Shown here: one piece after another, positions 38,950-51,300 of the stretch
How positions within the stretch are numbered: the stretch's first letter is position 1
Layout of the letters: each line of letters begins with the position of its first letter
From: Apostichopus japonicus
Lineage: Eukaryota; Echinodermata; Holothuroidea; Aspidochirotida; Stichopodidae
Assembly: GCF_037975245.1 (NCBI RefSeq)
Contig: NC_092568.1
Span: forward strand, 27,958,501 to 28,022,500
Length of the DNA stretch: 64,000 nucleotides
Direction: 5' to 3'
Made by a program: the position numbers and the translations under genes
The notes under the pieces: generated by a model
Databases searched by the model: none
Seen by the model: only the letters and a program-made list of their open reading frames with translations
Told to the model about the DNA's origin: nothing

Positions 38950-40536
38950 ACTCCCAAGGAGTGCTTGTGAAAACCATGAGAGATAACCTGCTTTGCCCCA
39001 TTTGTCTTGGCCTGCTGGAAAATGCAAAAACATTTCTATGTCAACATGTGGTCTGCAAAACATGCCTAGAACAATGGGTGACAATGAAGGGTGAGCAGAG
39101 ATGCCCCACCTGAAATACCACACAAGAGGAACCAGTTGGCGGAGTCAATATGTTACTTTCTAACTTTATGTTGAACAATCTGGCAGCAGAGATAAGGAAA
39201 CTAGACATAGAGTATGAAACAGAGACAGGTTTATTTGAGGAGGAATAAGAGGGGGGACAAGGAGGATGAGAAGGAATCAGGGTCTGGCACCCCTCTAGCA
39301 GCAGCTTTGTCTCCTACAAATTTAGGTGTAGATTTACCTTCCGGTTACACCAGCTGGCAGAGTATTCCTGTGGCTGAGACAAGTTACTTGGAAATACTAG
39401 GAGAGCAATCTAAGCTGAAGGGATCCACTGTAAAGCTTAAGCTGCAGTTTTGTGATGTAGAGGGCCAACCTATTGGAGGCAAATTCAGAGATGGTATTAT
39501 AGCTGTTGTTGTACATCCATACAAAGAGAGAATTCCGATTCTAGACGTAGCCTTCAGGAAGAGGAGTGGAGATTTCCCAATCAGTTTTGCAGCAGAGCAG
39601 ATAGGAAAACATTTAGTTGAGGTAACCCTGAACGGAGAGTCAGTTGTTGGATCCCCAGCAAAAATTGTGGTACTACCAAATGGGATTATGGATCGCACAC
39701 TGAGCCCAACTTTGCATGCATCCTGGGAAATTTCGGCCACACCTGATGAAATTTATGTCACAGACGAAAGTGACAAGGTCTATGTTCAAACAGATTGGCA
39801 TAGTGGTTGGGGTGGTTTTGGCATCGGCAAACCATACCACAAAGAGTTTACATATATATCACCCTTTGGTATCGCAAAATACAACGATAAGCTCTTCATC
39901 ACAGATAGCTCCAACAGTTGCGTATACGTGTATATTCACATGGCATGCACGAACAACTTTGGCAAACGAGTACTAGAGCAACCAACTGGGATAGCAGTGA
40001 GTAAAGATGGTAACATCTACATTGCAGACTGGACATCAAATACTATTGAAGCATTTTGGCACAATTATTCCCACATGCATAGCATTGAGGTGAAGGGGAA
40101 TGGTTCCCTCACACATCTTGCTCTAAACCAATCAGTAAATAGAATTATAGTGGCATACGTCAAGACTAGCGTTATCAAGATCATCGATGTTAACAGGAGA
40201 AAGATGTTCAAATCCATTAAGACAAGGATCATTCAAGCACCGGCAACTCCTTATGGTGTTGCGTTAGATGATGAGCACAATATATATGTGTCAGTGACTT
40301 TTGACCCATCAAAGTTGACCAAAAAAACGAGACAGCTTGGAATGTCAGGCGAAAAGGAGCTGTCGTAACGTATAATTCAGATGGTTATTTCCTTGGTACG
40401 ATCGGCGAAAAAAGAATTAATAAATCCCCGTGGTATTTGCTATATCAATGATGATTACGATTCACCTCAACTGTTGGTTGTTGAAGGTGGTGATTATGAA
40501 TCGCAGTTTGGGAGTATAAAATTATTCAGACTGTAA
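38950..40536 (+). pseudogene. Gene 3 exon 6 copy: broken RING-filamin-NHL
   Basis: The acceptor reads CTGCAA instead of CTGCAG. The RING ends in TGA at 39111. A 384-codon open stretch (39214-40368) still codes most of the filamin and NHL domains, followed by two indels before the original stop at 40534-40536. Confidence 0.85.
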
Positions 40537-43384
40537 TAAAAACTTAAGTTGCCTTCCTAAAATTGAACACTGAAAAATTAGCACTAAATCATATTGGATG
40601 ATTACATATTGTAAATAATATCCTATGTACATAGCAACATGCATTACCTTTCATTATCCTAAACGAAATACTATTTCATATGTAACGGTGCCATATATAT
40701 ATTTCCAGTACGTGTGGGGAAAAAGAAAATTGAAAGGAAGTGATTGTACACTTGGATCAATCATTAATTTCTCTTAGACATAGAAAATTTTGTTTCGAAG
40801 AATTTTTGATTGGGTCAAGAGGCATCATACAACTTCAACAGTAAATTATTACCCTTATATTAACTCGTCTTTATTGAGGGAAAATCCTTACTTCAAGACA
40901 ATTCTCGAGAAAACAATTCTCAAAAAGGGGCCCTTTCGCACACAGAAAAACATGTGGATTCTGAAATAAAGTCATAGCAATATATGTAAATCTACTCAAA
41001 GTTATATGATTTTTTTTAACATTTTGGTCATTCTGATATAGCTTAGTTTTGGTTCCTGTGATTCAAAGGTTCAATGGAATAATGTGATTTGAGCAAAGCT
41101 CACCTACAGTCGGGGTACTTTTGTTTTTCTTGCCAAAGTATGCCATGCATTCCTTGTTCAGCAGCTGATGTAATGATGTAATGAAATGAAAATCCACTTT
41201 TCCTTTTTTCTTCATGACGGATGTGCAATGGTAGTAAGATCTTTAAAGGCAAAGAAGCTAGATTTTACGTAGAGTGTACCACATTACTGTGGCTCATGCA
41301 ACGTAACAGAAGATAAAATAAACTTCCTGGTAATATAATATGTTTAATACTCTAGTTCAACAAAATCATATCAGGGATGATAGATTTGTGCAAAATCTCC
41401 GAAGGTTTGCTCAATTCAAAGATAAAGTATCACACTATACTGCCTGGTAGCAAAAAGTTTCCATTTTAGATTAAATGGTTTATAATTGACTCCGTCTATT
41501 AAGAGCCAGAAGCGTTTGCGACCACACAAATCCTTGAGGTAAATGAAGGAATATCCAATTATATTTGAAATATGTTAAGATGGACCCACCAGTACGTTAG
41601 AACCCGACACCAAATTCTGCTATTAGGCCGCTGGTTGTGTTTCTAGCCCACCTTCACCGTCACATAATGTGAGTCAACACAGACTGTATCGTTAGTTCCC
41701 TGTATTTTTGTAAATATTATATACTTAATCTTAGAAATATAATTAAATATGAGCTGAAGACAATGGGCTAGCATAATTTACATAAAACATTCTGGGCTAG
41801 TTGGTATAGTGTAATTAAATGATCACTTTTCTTTGCTGATTACGGTTTTGGTGGGAGAGAGGAGGGGGTAAATGGGGTTAGGTAAGGCAAGAATACCTGT
41901 TTCATTGATATGAAAATTCAAGTGAAAAATGATATGATCTGTTTCAAATTTTACTTCAGTTGTATTAGTTTGGTGTGTCAATGCAGTGCCAAAGGTTCAG
42001 GTGGTTACAAGTCTACTGATCCATCCATCCTTCTCTTTCGTTGAGCTGTCATTTTCTCATTCTCGTCATATAAATCCAATGAAACATCGTCATTAATGAT
42101 TGCCAAATATTGTTCATGTCCTTTTGAAAACTATCAGGTATAAGGTAGTTTTATGTGTCTTTTGCACGTTCATTTCTGATTTATCTTAATATTTACCCCA
42201 CTGGTAGGTAAATGTCCACGAAGCTATCGTTGAAATTTAATCAGAGCTCTTGCATGGTCATAGCTATACATGTTAATTTTTAAAATAAAAATAAGGTTTA
42301 TTGTTTCATACTTCTGCATGAAATATTCATCAAAATGGTTATTCTTTTATCAATTAAAATGGTAAAGCTATTTGAAGGTACACAAGAAAATACTAAGTAA
42401 TTACGAATGATCAGGTATCTTTCTTGACAATAGTTAATAAAATTAGACGCCATCAGATGGTCACATAATGTCTTTCTGATTTTTATGAGTTAGTTTTTTG
42501 TACAGTGTATATCGGATTAAAACTTGTGTGTTTGTTTGGAGGGAGGAGGGGGGGGGGGGAAGTAATTGTTGGAGCCCTTTCAGCATAACCTATGGTCATG
42601 ACAGTAGCCAGTTCTTTTTTAGCTCTCAGTAGGTTATGTGTAACAAGTTTGCTGATTGAGTATCACGTTAACACATCTCGGGTGATTCAGATTACAATCG
42701 CGATAAGATTTTCGTAGTGCCTCGTCTGTATAGATAACGCATATCTCATAAGAGATGATATTTATATTGTAAATTAAGGTGACTTCAAAAGAAGAGGGGA
42801 GGGACTTAAAGTCACTGACAGACCTTTTGCAATAGTATATAATTGTACTTACTTGAAATAGTTAACATGAGATTCCGTAGGGCAGCAAGAAGGGACGCTT
42901 TAGTTAATATATTCATAAATGATGCATAATTTCATCATCAAGACCTTTAAATTTAGTGCATTTTGTTTTAATTCTGGTTAGTTCATCAGCAACTGTGGTG
43001 TACCGGCCGTGGTATGTGAATCGACATAATTATATCTGATAGAGTAAGATATACTTGATTATTTGACTGAGTGTCGTCCTGATGATATCACATATGTATT
43101 AAACTGCAGTTCAGGTCAAATAGATCACCCGGAGGCAGAACGGATTGCGGTTGACAAGTCTTGACTCTATCTACATTGTTACTGTCGTATGTTACAGTAA
43201 CGTGACAGCAGCAGAGCCTTAAATAATTGATCCAAAGATAAAGATTCAAATGGCTTTCAAATGTTCACATGTAATGCATTGTTCAAAGTAACGTCACCAC
43301 CTATCAGGGTTAACCCTGCCTGCAGAGTAGAACATCATATACTTGTCGGCGTTACGGAACTAAAAAAGTGCACATATTCCACAG
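40537..43384. other. 3' flank of gene 3 and intergenic DNA
   Basis: 40537-42500 is a decayed copy of the shared 3' flank. 42500-43384 has a G run near 42550 and no gene that can be supported. Confidence 0.5.
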
Positions 43385-44250
43385 AGCAATCGTTCAAATA
43401 CTTAATATAACAATTGTGTTAATACTTAATTCAGAAGCAATCGTTAAATTGCATTGTATAACGTTTGTTTGAATACTTCATACCCAAATCGCTTAATTAT
43501 TCTCCTTTAAAATTATATTTTAAAGGCATCGAAGACTCGCCCCAAACCGCGTGCCGCCCTCTGAAAAAAAGTTAACTTTCCGTTGCTTGCAAGTGAAGTT
43601 TTTATTCTTGTCGCTATAAATGGACACATTAATGTAACGTGATACCTTGTTATCTGCATCTGATATGTCAATCGCTGCTATGTTCACTGTGTTGTGGGCA
43701 TTGGGCCGCAAAGCTGCATGTAGTGACTGTATACTAGTGTCTAATTACCGACGGTAGCAAGATGTGTGGACTTTCTGGGATCGAAGATGGTGTCGAAACT
43801 AGGTCAGATTACCGGCATCAGACGTTTTTTGTGCGCGAGTCTTCACTCCCTTTAATTATTTGATGCAACAATCGTTTAAATACTCTACATCACCGTTGTT
43901 GAAATACCGTACACATAACAATATTTGGAAACTCTATATAACGGCTGCGTAAACACTTTAGAAAGCAATATCTAAATTATACTCAGATAATAATCTTTTG
44001 TCTAATTTATATAGCGATCGTTTAAATACTCTTATATATCACAATTGTTGAAAAAACTCTCTATAAATGCCAATTATTGGACACTCAATATGAAGATTGT
44101 GTAAATACTTTAGAAGCAATCTTTTAATGATATCTTATATATTAACAATCTTTCAACTACTTTATATGATAATCGTTTGATACTCTATATAACGAATGAT
44201 TAAATACTTTATAAAGCAATCGTTCGACGACGCTCAATGTATATTTGAAA
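43385..44250. repeat. Degenerate CTATATAA-rich repeats upstream of gene 4
   Basis: The same loose unit as upstream of genes 2 and 3. A single-copy stretch at about 43510-43850 interrupts it. Confidence 0.45.
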
Positions 44251-44610
44251 GCCTGATATAATAGCCTGATGTGCACGAGCCTACAGTGTTCGGAACTAAC
44301 TTTGTGCCATCTGACAGACACAGTTAGTTCTTCAATAGTGGTCTCTTTTTAACCTATAATTAAACAAATGTTGTCAGTAGCTTGGTCTACGGCCTGCCAA
44401 AAATTACTAAGTATAACGGATTTCGTCGTTGCGTTGACTGCTGCGGTGGTTGGTGATCGGATCATATAGAAACTGCCTGTATACGATACACATGAAGTAG
44501 GTACATATAGGATTAACTACATCGTTATAGCATGTGAGTATATCTGGCAACGACGACCGAGCATTTCGACAACCTCCAACTGACTTAGTATCAACAATAG
44601 TTAAAGAAAT
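44251..44610 (+). promoter_or_regulatory. Conserved promoter/leader block of gene 4
   Basis: Close copy of 16489-16848, ending directly at the start codon context AAAGAAATATGG. Confidence 0.5.
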
Positions 44611-44671
44611 ATGGGGAACAAAAATAGCCATAAAAGACAAACTGATTCTTGTCCTAGTCACACCAATGGAG
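44611..44671 (+). CDS. Gene 4 exon 1: MGNKNS start
   Basis: [20 protein letters not shown] then G before GTAAGT. Gly2 and Ser6 kept. Confidence 0.65.
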
Positions 44672-47600
44672 GTAAGTTTAACGACTGACAATGCGGCACA
44701 GTTATGATCATATATGCCTACGTATGTATGGGTTAATTACACTATGGATTCCAAAGCTGTTTCAAAAGAATAGGCATGTCTTACAGATATTGTAATATGA
44801 CATCACACGATCATACTGCGATGTCTTAAGAGGGGGTTTACTTTTTTTTGTTCGGCATTATAAATTTGCTGGTATCATGATAGTGTCGTATATGTCGATA
44901 ACTTGTTATGTATTCTACTGTCTTATCTATTGGTAAAAGTATTACGTTCATTTGTTTACTAAACGTAACAGCGAAACGCTGAATATCTAGAATTGATTTA
45001 TGATTCGTTGACCTGGCAATGACCATCAATTCAATGGTTGCTGTTATTTTGTGTGGATGCGCATGTGTGTGTGTTTGTGCTTTTTTATTCAAGAAAAACA
45101 ATACTTTCTTTATCATACTTCTTTGTCCTCCTTTATCTTACTGGTCCAACAACCCGTGAGAAGTTTACATACTAAGCGTGTAGTATTGCAGACCTATTTG
45201 TGTTTTCCTCTTCAATTGCAGACGTGTTGCAGCCTAGCCTTATTTCAAGGAGACCGTGTTCAATCAGCCTATGTACGAATTACGAAGATCAAAAAATTGG
45301 AAATGGGCTTTGTACCTCATGCAATCAACGATACCGTGTGAATGCCAATTACAGCTGCAGTACACCTAACGAAACCAACCCAAATCAATTGCAAACATTT
45401 ACGATCACTGAAAGTAAGCAACGTCCGTTTTCGAAATGTTCGCAGTCCATATAGATACAGTATAATCTTATAAATGTAGACAATTTTTGCCTCACTTCAT
45501 CAATTGTGCATTTGTACGTTAAAGTATACTATCTAATTCGAATTAGCTGATCAACTGCTGTATAGCAGGTTAATCGATTTCATTCGGAATAAGTTTCCGT
45601 TCTATAGTAATTCCCTTGAAATACTACATAAACTGTTTACTGTACTCTCTGACCAGAAGTTTTCTTTACCCGCAAACTATCGAATACGTAAACGATAATT
45701 GTCAATCATGGTTTTTATTTTAGATGACTATAACGTGCCTCCACCTTCTACACAAAATGAATGTCTGTGCTCTCAGCCAGGTTGTATCAACTATGAAGAC
45801 AAATCAAATGTTATGTCGTTTTGCACTCAGTGCTATGAGAATTATGAAAAGGTTCTTGGCTGTCCTTCAGACACATCATCGTACCATAGATACGATAAAG
45901 ACCGCACTGAAGCAGTCTCGTCAACCAATATGGCCATTCAAGGTAGGAATCCAAAAGAAAGCCAACATCAAACATATCTGAATCATATAAAGGCCCTATA
46001 TTTGATGAAGTAAACTGATAAACCTTTGATCCATTTGTAATAAAACTGTTGTGGGAACTGTGTATTTTCTAACACGTCTTCAGTTTTACAACGTTTTACT
46101 TGTATTGATTCACTTTTATCATTAATGCAAGTGGTTATAAATATTTGTAGCAACTCTTGTCGTATACTGTGCAGACTTGTATGCAGTCATTATACGAGTT
46201 GACAGTATTAGAATGGATACAATCTTTGGACTTTACACATATCTCATATGATATAGATAAACTGATGTGTTGTACATCAATTGTTCCGTATACTGTAGTT
46301 ACATATGGAACACATCAGTACCATAATATCCGATCTTACATACAATGAGTCAAAACACACGATGAACATATCACAGAGCAAAATGCCTTGAATGAAGCTA
46401 TTAAGCTACTATAACTTTGAGTATGGTTTGCATACTGTATTTTGTCACAATTAAAAATGCAAAACTTCCATATTCAAATGTGACAATATGAATATAGTTA
46501 ATTATCGAATTTAATACATATATTTAATATATTAGTTTAATATATCGAATCGAATATATTACAACTCATTACGATTTCAATTATATATATATATAGATAT
46601 ATATATATATATATTATATATATATATATATATAATATAAAAGATAAACAGGCGAATATTTTTAACAACGACATACTGCTATATTTCGGAGTGGTCACCA
46701 CTCCATCGTCAGGCAATTGTACAAGATCAATTAAATACAAGGGATAATATACATCCAAAGACGACAATAGTGATAAGCATGAGTGATTTTTAAACTAGGA
46801 ATGATTAGAACAACCAGCAATTTTTTTTTTGTAGTGAATATTTTTAACTTAGGAATGAATAGAACAACCAGCAATAAAAAGTAAATAGGGATTAGCTCCA
46901 ACCCGTAGCTCGCTACATTTCTGTTTAGGTCAGCATTTAAGTCTTTTATTAGGAGACTCTCTTTAATCTTCCTTCTGAACCACTGGGGTTCATTACCAAT
47001 ATGGCACAATGGTCAACAAAAGTAGGCAGATGATGTTTATGCGCAGTACAATGAAGGTTAATAGCGCCTTTCTGACCAAAGGAGCTCATCAGATGTTCGT
47101 TGAAACTATCCTTAAGCCGTCTTTTGGTTTCTCCGACATAAAAGGAATCACAGTCTGGACAGTTAATCCTATAAACAACATTGTTGGCATAATTTAACTT
47201 ATAGGCATCCTTGAAATTGAACAGAGCAGAGATTTTCTTTTGCAGAAAAATTATTTTGATATGTATATTGTCATTACACAACCCCTTAATGTAACTACCT
47301 AAAGTCTTAGCGAGTTTATCACTGCTGGGGCCACAATAAGGTAATTTAACATAAACAGTATTTACTATGGTCTCCCCATGATCTAATTTAATTACAGGAC
47401 CCATGCCTAGTTGTTTTCTTAATTTATAAGTATAGTTTTCCATTTCGTGCAACAACTTCCTAGGGTAACTATTTAAAGTCAAAATACGTCTAATAAATTG
47501 CAATTCATGAACGAACAAGGAATCCGACGAACACAATCTACGTGCACGTTCATGTCAAGCCTTAATAACCGCAATTTTATACTTTTTGGGACACCAGGAT

Positions 47601-47800
47601 TTCCAATTAATGAAAAACCCTGTAAAAGGTTTCTTACGGAAAACTGAGGTGGCGATAGTGTCAGTACCGCTGGAGCCAACCATTCTGAAAATATCTATAT
47701 CAAGAAAATAAAAAATGGTGGTGACCACTCCGAAATATAGCAGTATGTCGTTGTTAAAAATATTCGCTTGTTTATCGTTTATATTATCAGTATGGACCAC

Positions 47801-47896
<96 letters not shown>

Positions 47897-48214
47897 GGTT
47901 ATAGCTAGGAGATTGTGAGTGCTGGTTAAATAAATTTGCGAAGCGTAGCGAGCATAGCGAGCGAAGCTCTCGCATCTCACGGCCGGGGGTCCAGGGGCCC
48001 GCTTAAGGGCCCCTGGTGGGGTCCAGGGAAAAAGGTGACGTTATTATCATGTTTTACGGCAAGGGAAAGATAAATTTGTTACTTTTGTTGTATCTCACAA
48101 GCATTTTACTATTTTATTGTGCCGGCCAGTGGACTGTTTATTCACTTCCAATGCCGGCCGGCAGGCGTGAGTGGCGGTTACCACCGGCCGCCGCCGGCCG
48201 GCGTGGCTATAACC

Positions 48215-48305
<91 letters not shown>

Positions 48306-51300
48306 ACGCTCATCCATTGCGTTGCAACTCCGTTTCACGAGCGCAATGAGTTCTTCTCACTGCGGCGATCTTCAGGCAACTGAATCTTGCAATGACTATT
48401 ATTTCCTTTCGGCGCCGTCAGGGGACTTCTTTGAACGGTTGCCATGACAACCTTTGAATACAAATTCGCTGCGCTTGTTGATTGCGTTGCAGCTTTTGTC
48501 ATAAATCAAGTGAATCGTCCATGAGAAACAAAGAACAGGTTAATGGAAGCGAAATCCGAATAATATCTTGTAGAGTTATATACCCGTTAACTGGCATTTC
48601 TACTTCTAGTAATAGCACCGATAAATCCCATCATATCCCCAACAGCTCAATGGGATGTATTCGCCAGTACCCATCAGGCGCACGACCAAAAGAATACGGA
48701 GATATGATATTGAATTGAAAAAATAATAATATGGTATTCAGTTTAAAAGTCGTTCCACTTGTTATATCAGATTGTCAGGTATAAGGTTCACTTTCATTTC
48801 TAAGGCTGCAACGGTTGCTAGCAAAATATATTACACAAAACGTGAACACAATGTACTAACCACGTTTCAAATTGAATATCAACTTGAGAGAAGCAACACA
48901 AGTATTGAGGACAGGTTAAAATTGCCTTGAATTTTTCACTCAAAACTTTGATTGATCATGTCCACAGACAAACGTAGAACGATAAAATTGGCTCAACCAT
49001 TGTTAACGTTGTTGCCGTCGATTGAAAGCTATTCTCAAGCTCAAGCACTGGAGTTTTCGGACAATTTGTGGAGTTCTGATTTAGTTCAATATCATTACGA
49101 GGTTTCCAACAGCAACTTAATTAAATGGACTCGGCGTTTGTTGTTGCGGAAACAAGTGATTTCATATTAGGATGGGGCAATGGCGGTTAAATTGAACCTT
49201 GGTTTTACTAAAACATTGAATTCCGATTATTTTCAGCTCCATTGCCGCCTACACCCTTCTCGCAGATGTCACTGATAAGAGAAAGAAACCAGCCAAATTC
49301 AAGCAAGTTAACATCGTATCATGACAGTAAGTTATTGTCTTCAGCCTGGAAAAGCCAATATCTCGATGTATAAATGTCCGAGGTTCGTCACATGGAAAGG
49401 TATATAAAGCACTACATACAACCGACGCGATGTTCAACAGTGGTAACTTCGTACCAGCGTCGGGTACCTTCAGGATTTAAGAGGGGACCAATTGACTAGG
49501 CTTGGAGTTGATGAATTCTAACTAAAGATTATCTCTCGCTGAAATCCGACGTTTATGTTTGCTCCATTTGCAAATTCTGCCCTTATGAGATCTGGCGGAA
49601 AGTAAAACTAAGACATTCATTTAATTGTCTTATGCATACCAATAAGCGCCATGACCCGGCTACCAGCGTGAAACCCATAAAAGAGGTGGGGATATTATCC
49701 TCATTTTAAACAGGCTACATTCCCATATAAACAGGAAACAAATGTGATTGGTCGTCTGCAAATAAAGCAAAAGGGATTTTAGCCTCTGGGCAATCCTCCT
49801 TGGTGCTATCATTGTGGTTGTATTTTTATCATCCCTCCACCCCTTGCCCTCTGTACCATCACCGTCAAACCATATGAGAGCAAAGTATTTTGTTTTAACA
49901 TCCCTACAGGTGATGATGATTTTGAAATTGTTACAAGCAAAGTGTTAATACCAGAAGAAAGAGGAACTAGTATTAAAAGTGGTGCAATCACACTACATGA
50001 AAGAGAAGCTGTATCCCCGCAGAAGAAGGTCACGTGTGAATTAGAGAGAGGAAGAAACAGAACCTTTAGAGTTTCGAATACACTGGGCGATCTGAAGGTT
50101 ACATCAAAGCCAAATTTAACCATGGTTAGTTCAACCAGCCCAAAGAATCAATCCTTTACAACATCTACCAATCAACCAAACGCTTCTAGAGGAACTGATT
50201 CAACGGAGGCATCTTTATTCGGTCACAACAAGGGGAGCAGTACTGGTAACAAGCTCTATCAGAATGGTCAGTCTAGCAATCGATCATCTGCTATCATATG
50301 ATAAACTTGTACAAGGAAGAGAACGTTAATACACAGAGAGTTTACACAAATTCGTGACACAAAATAGCTAGGGATGTGTAAGGGTAGACTTATCTATTAT
50401 GTCGGGCGCTCCAGGTCGCGCAAAATGCACAATTTAATCAACGGTTTCCTTGAACGTATACCTTTCGTTTGATGTGTGTGTTCAAAAAAGTGTATATTAT
50501 TTTCAAATCAATAAATGCATCGGGTTTCCTTGTTAAATGTGTAGCTGTGACGTATAATGACAGTGATTTTTTTGTGTTTAAAAACCTCATCGCTTCCAGA
50601 GAAATATCATCTGATAAATGCCCAGCTTAAAAGCTCTTTTGTATTTTCCTCGAAAACCAAACTCAGTTTACAACTTAAACGTTATTGATCTGAAATATGC
50701 TACAAAGACAAAGATGATCGATTAGGAAAGATCTACACCTGCTCTACTGCATCCTAAGATGTGTAGATCATAACGATAATTTCTTCCCCTTTTTTTCTTC
50801 TGGAAATACCTAAAAGTTTAGAATCATATGAAAACACATCGCAGCACTTAATCCAGTAAAGTATGCTCAACTTTCAAACTTTTTCATAACTTTCATTTTA
50901 CGTAGTTGGCAATGACATTTACAGTGTCGTAATATATTAATTCCTCACATATGCTTTCAATGGCCTTTTAAAACGTACCATTGGATTGCAGAAATTTGAT
51001 GTGGTAATGGCCCCTAAAAGCATACTAACAAGTGGTGTACTCTGTACATGTGCTTTTTGCTTTCTCTTTATATTTTCAATATAAGTATATATGGTGATAA
51101 GAGACAACGACAGGGATAAAGTCCAAATTTTCGCAAACGGCGATATTATTTCATTGTTTGTCTACGAACTTTTATTTAACGCAAGTAAATACTCAAACCT
51201 GCTGGTGTTAGATTAAATATTTGTATTGCCTTTAAATATGAGTAACTTGAGACAGAAGAAACCTGCATAAGAATACTGATTGCATGAACAGATCATATGA

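Larger units (their letters stand above)
27450..40536 (+). pseudogene. Gene 3: decayed two-finger A20-RING-filamin-NHL copy
   Basis: Exon copies lie at 27450-27510, 33999-34187, 34483-34701, 35710-36417, 37171-37317 and about 38950-40536. Lesions: second Cys of finger 2 is Phe (34542-34544); TGA early in the repeat exon (35730-35732); last-exon acceptor AG changed to AA (38949); TGA in place of a RING Cys codon (39111-39113); a stop and frameshift in the acidic region (about 39246); two further indels near the 3' end (about 40320 and 40411); poly(A) signal changed. Intron 1 carries a 5.9-kb LINE. A short product from exons 1-3 is possible, but the full protein cannot be made. Confidence 0.85.
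46636..47803 (-). mobile_element. 5'-truncated Penelope-like retroelement
   Basis: On the minus strand it codes the end of a PLE reverse transcriptase ([42 protein letters not shown]) and a GIY-YIG endonuclease ([21 protein letters not shown]) continuing to [12 protein letters not shown]. Lesions: TGA at 47555-47557 and a frameshift near 47000. About 65 bp at the left end (46640-46702) recur inverted at the right end (about 47713-47782). The element sits between two (TA)n tracts. PLEs are the retroelements known for a C-terminal GIY-YIG nuclease. Confidence 0.85.

Noticed and set aside
47555-48349. Long Ile-Tyr frames
   Set aside because: Translation of (TA)n microsatellites.
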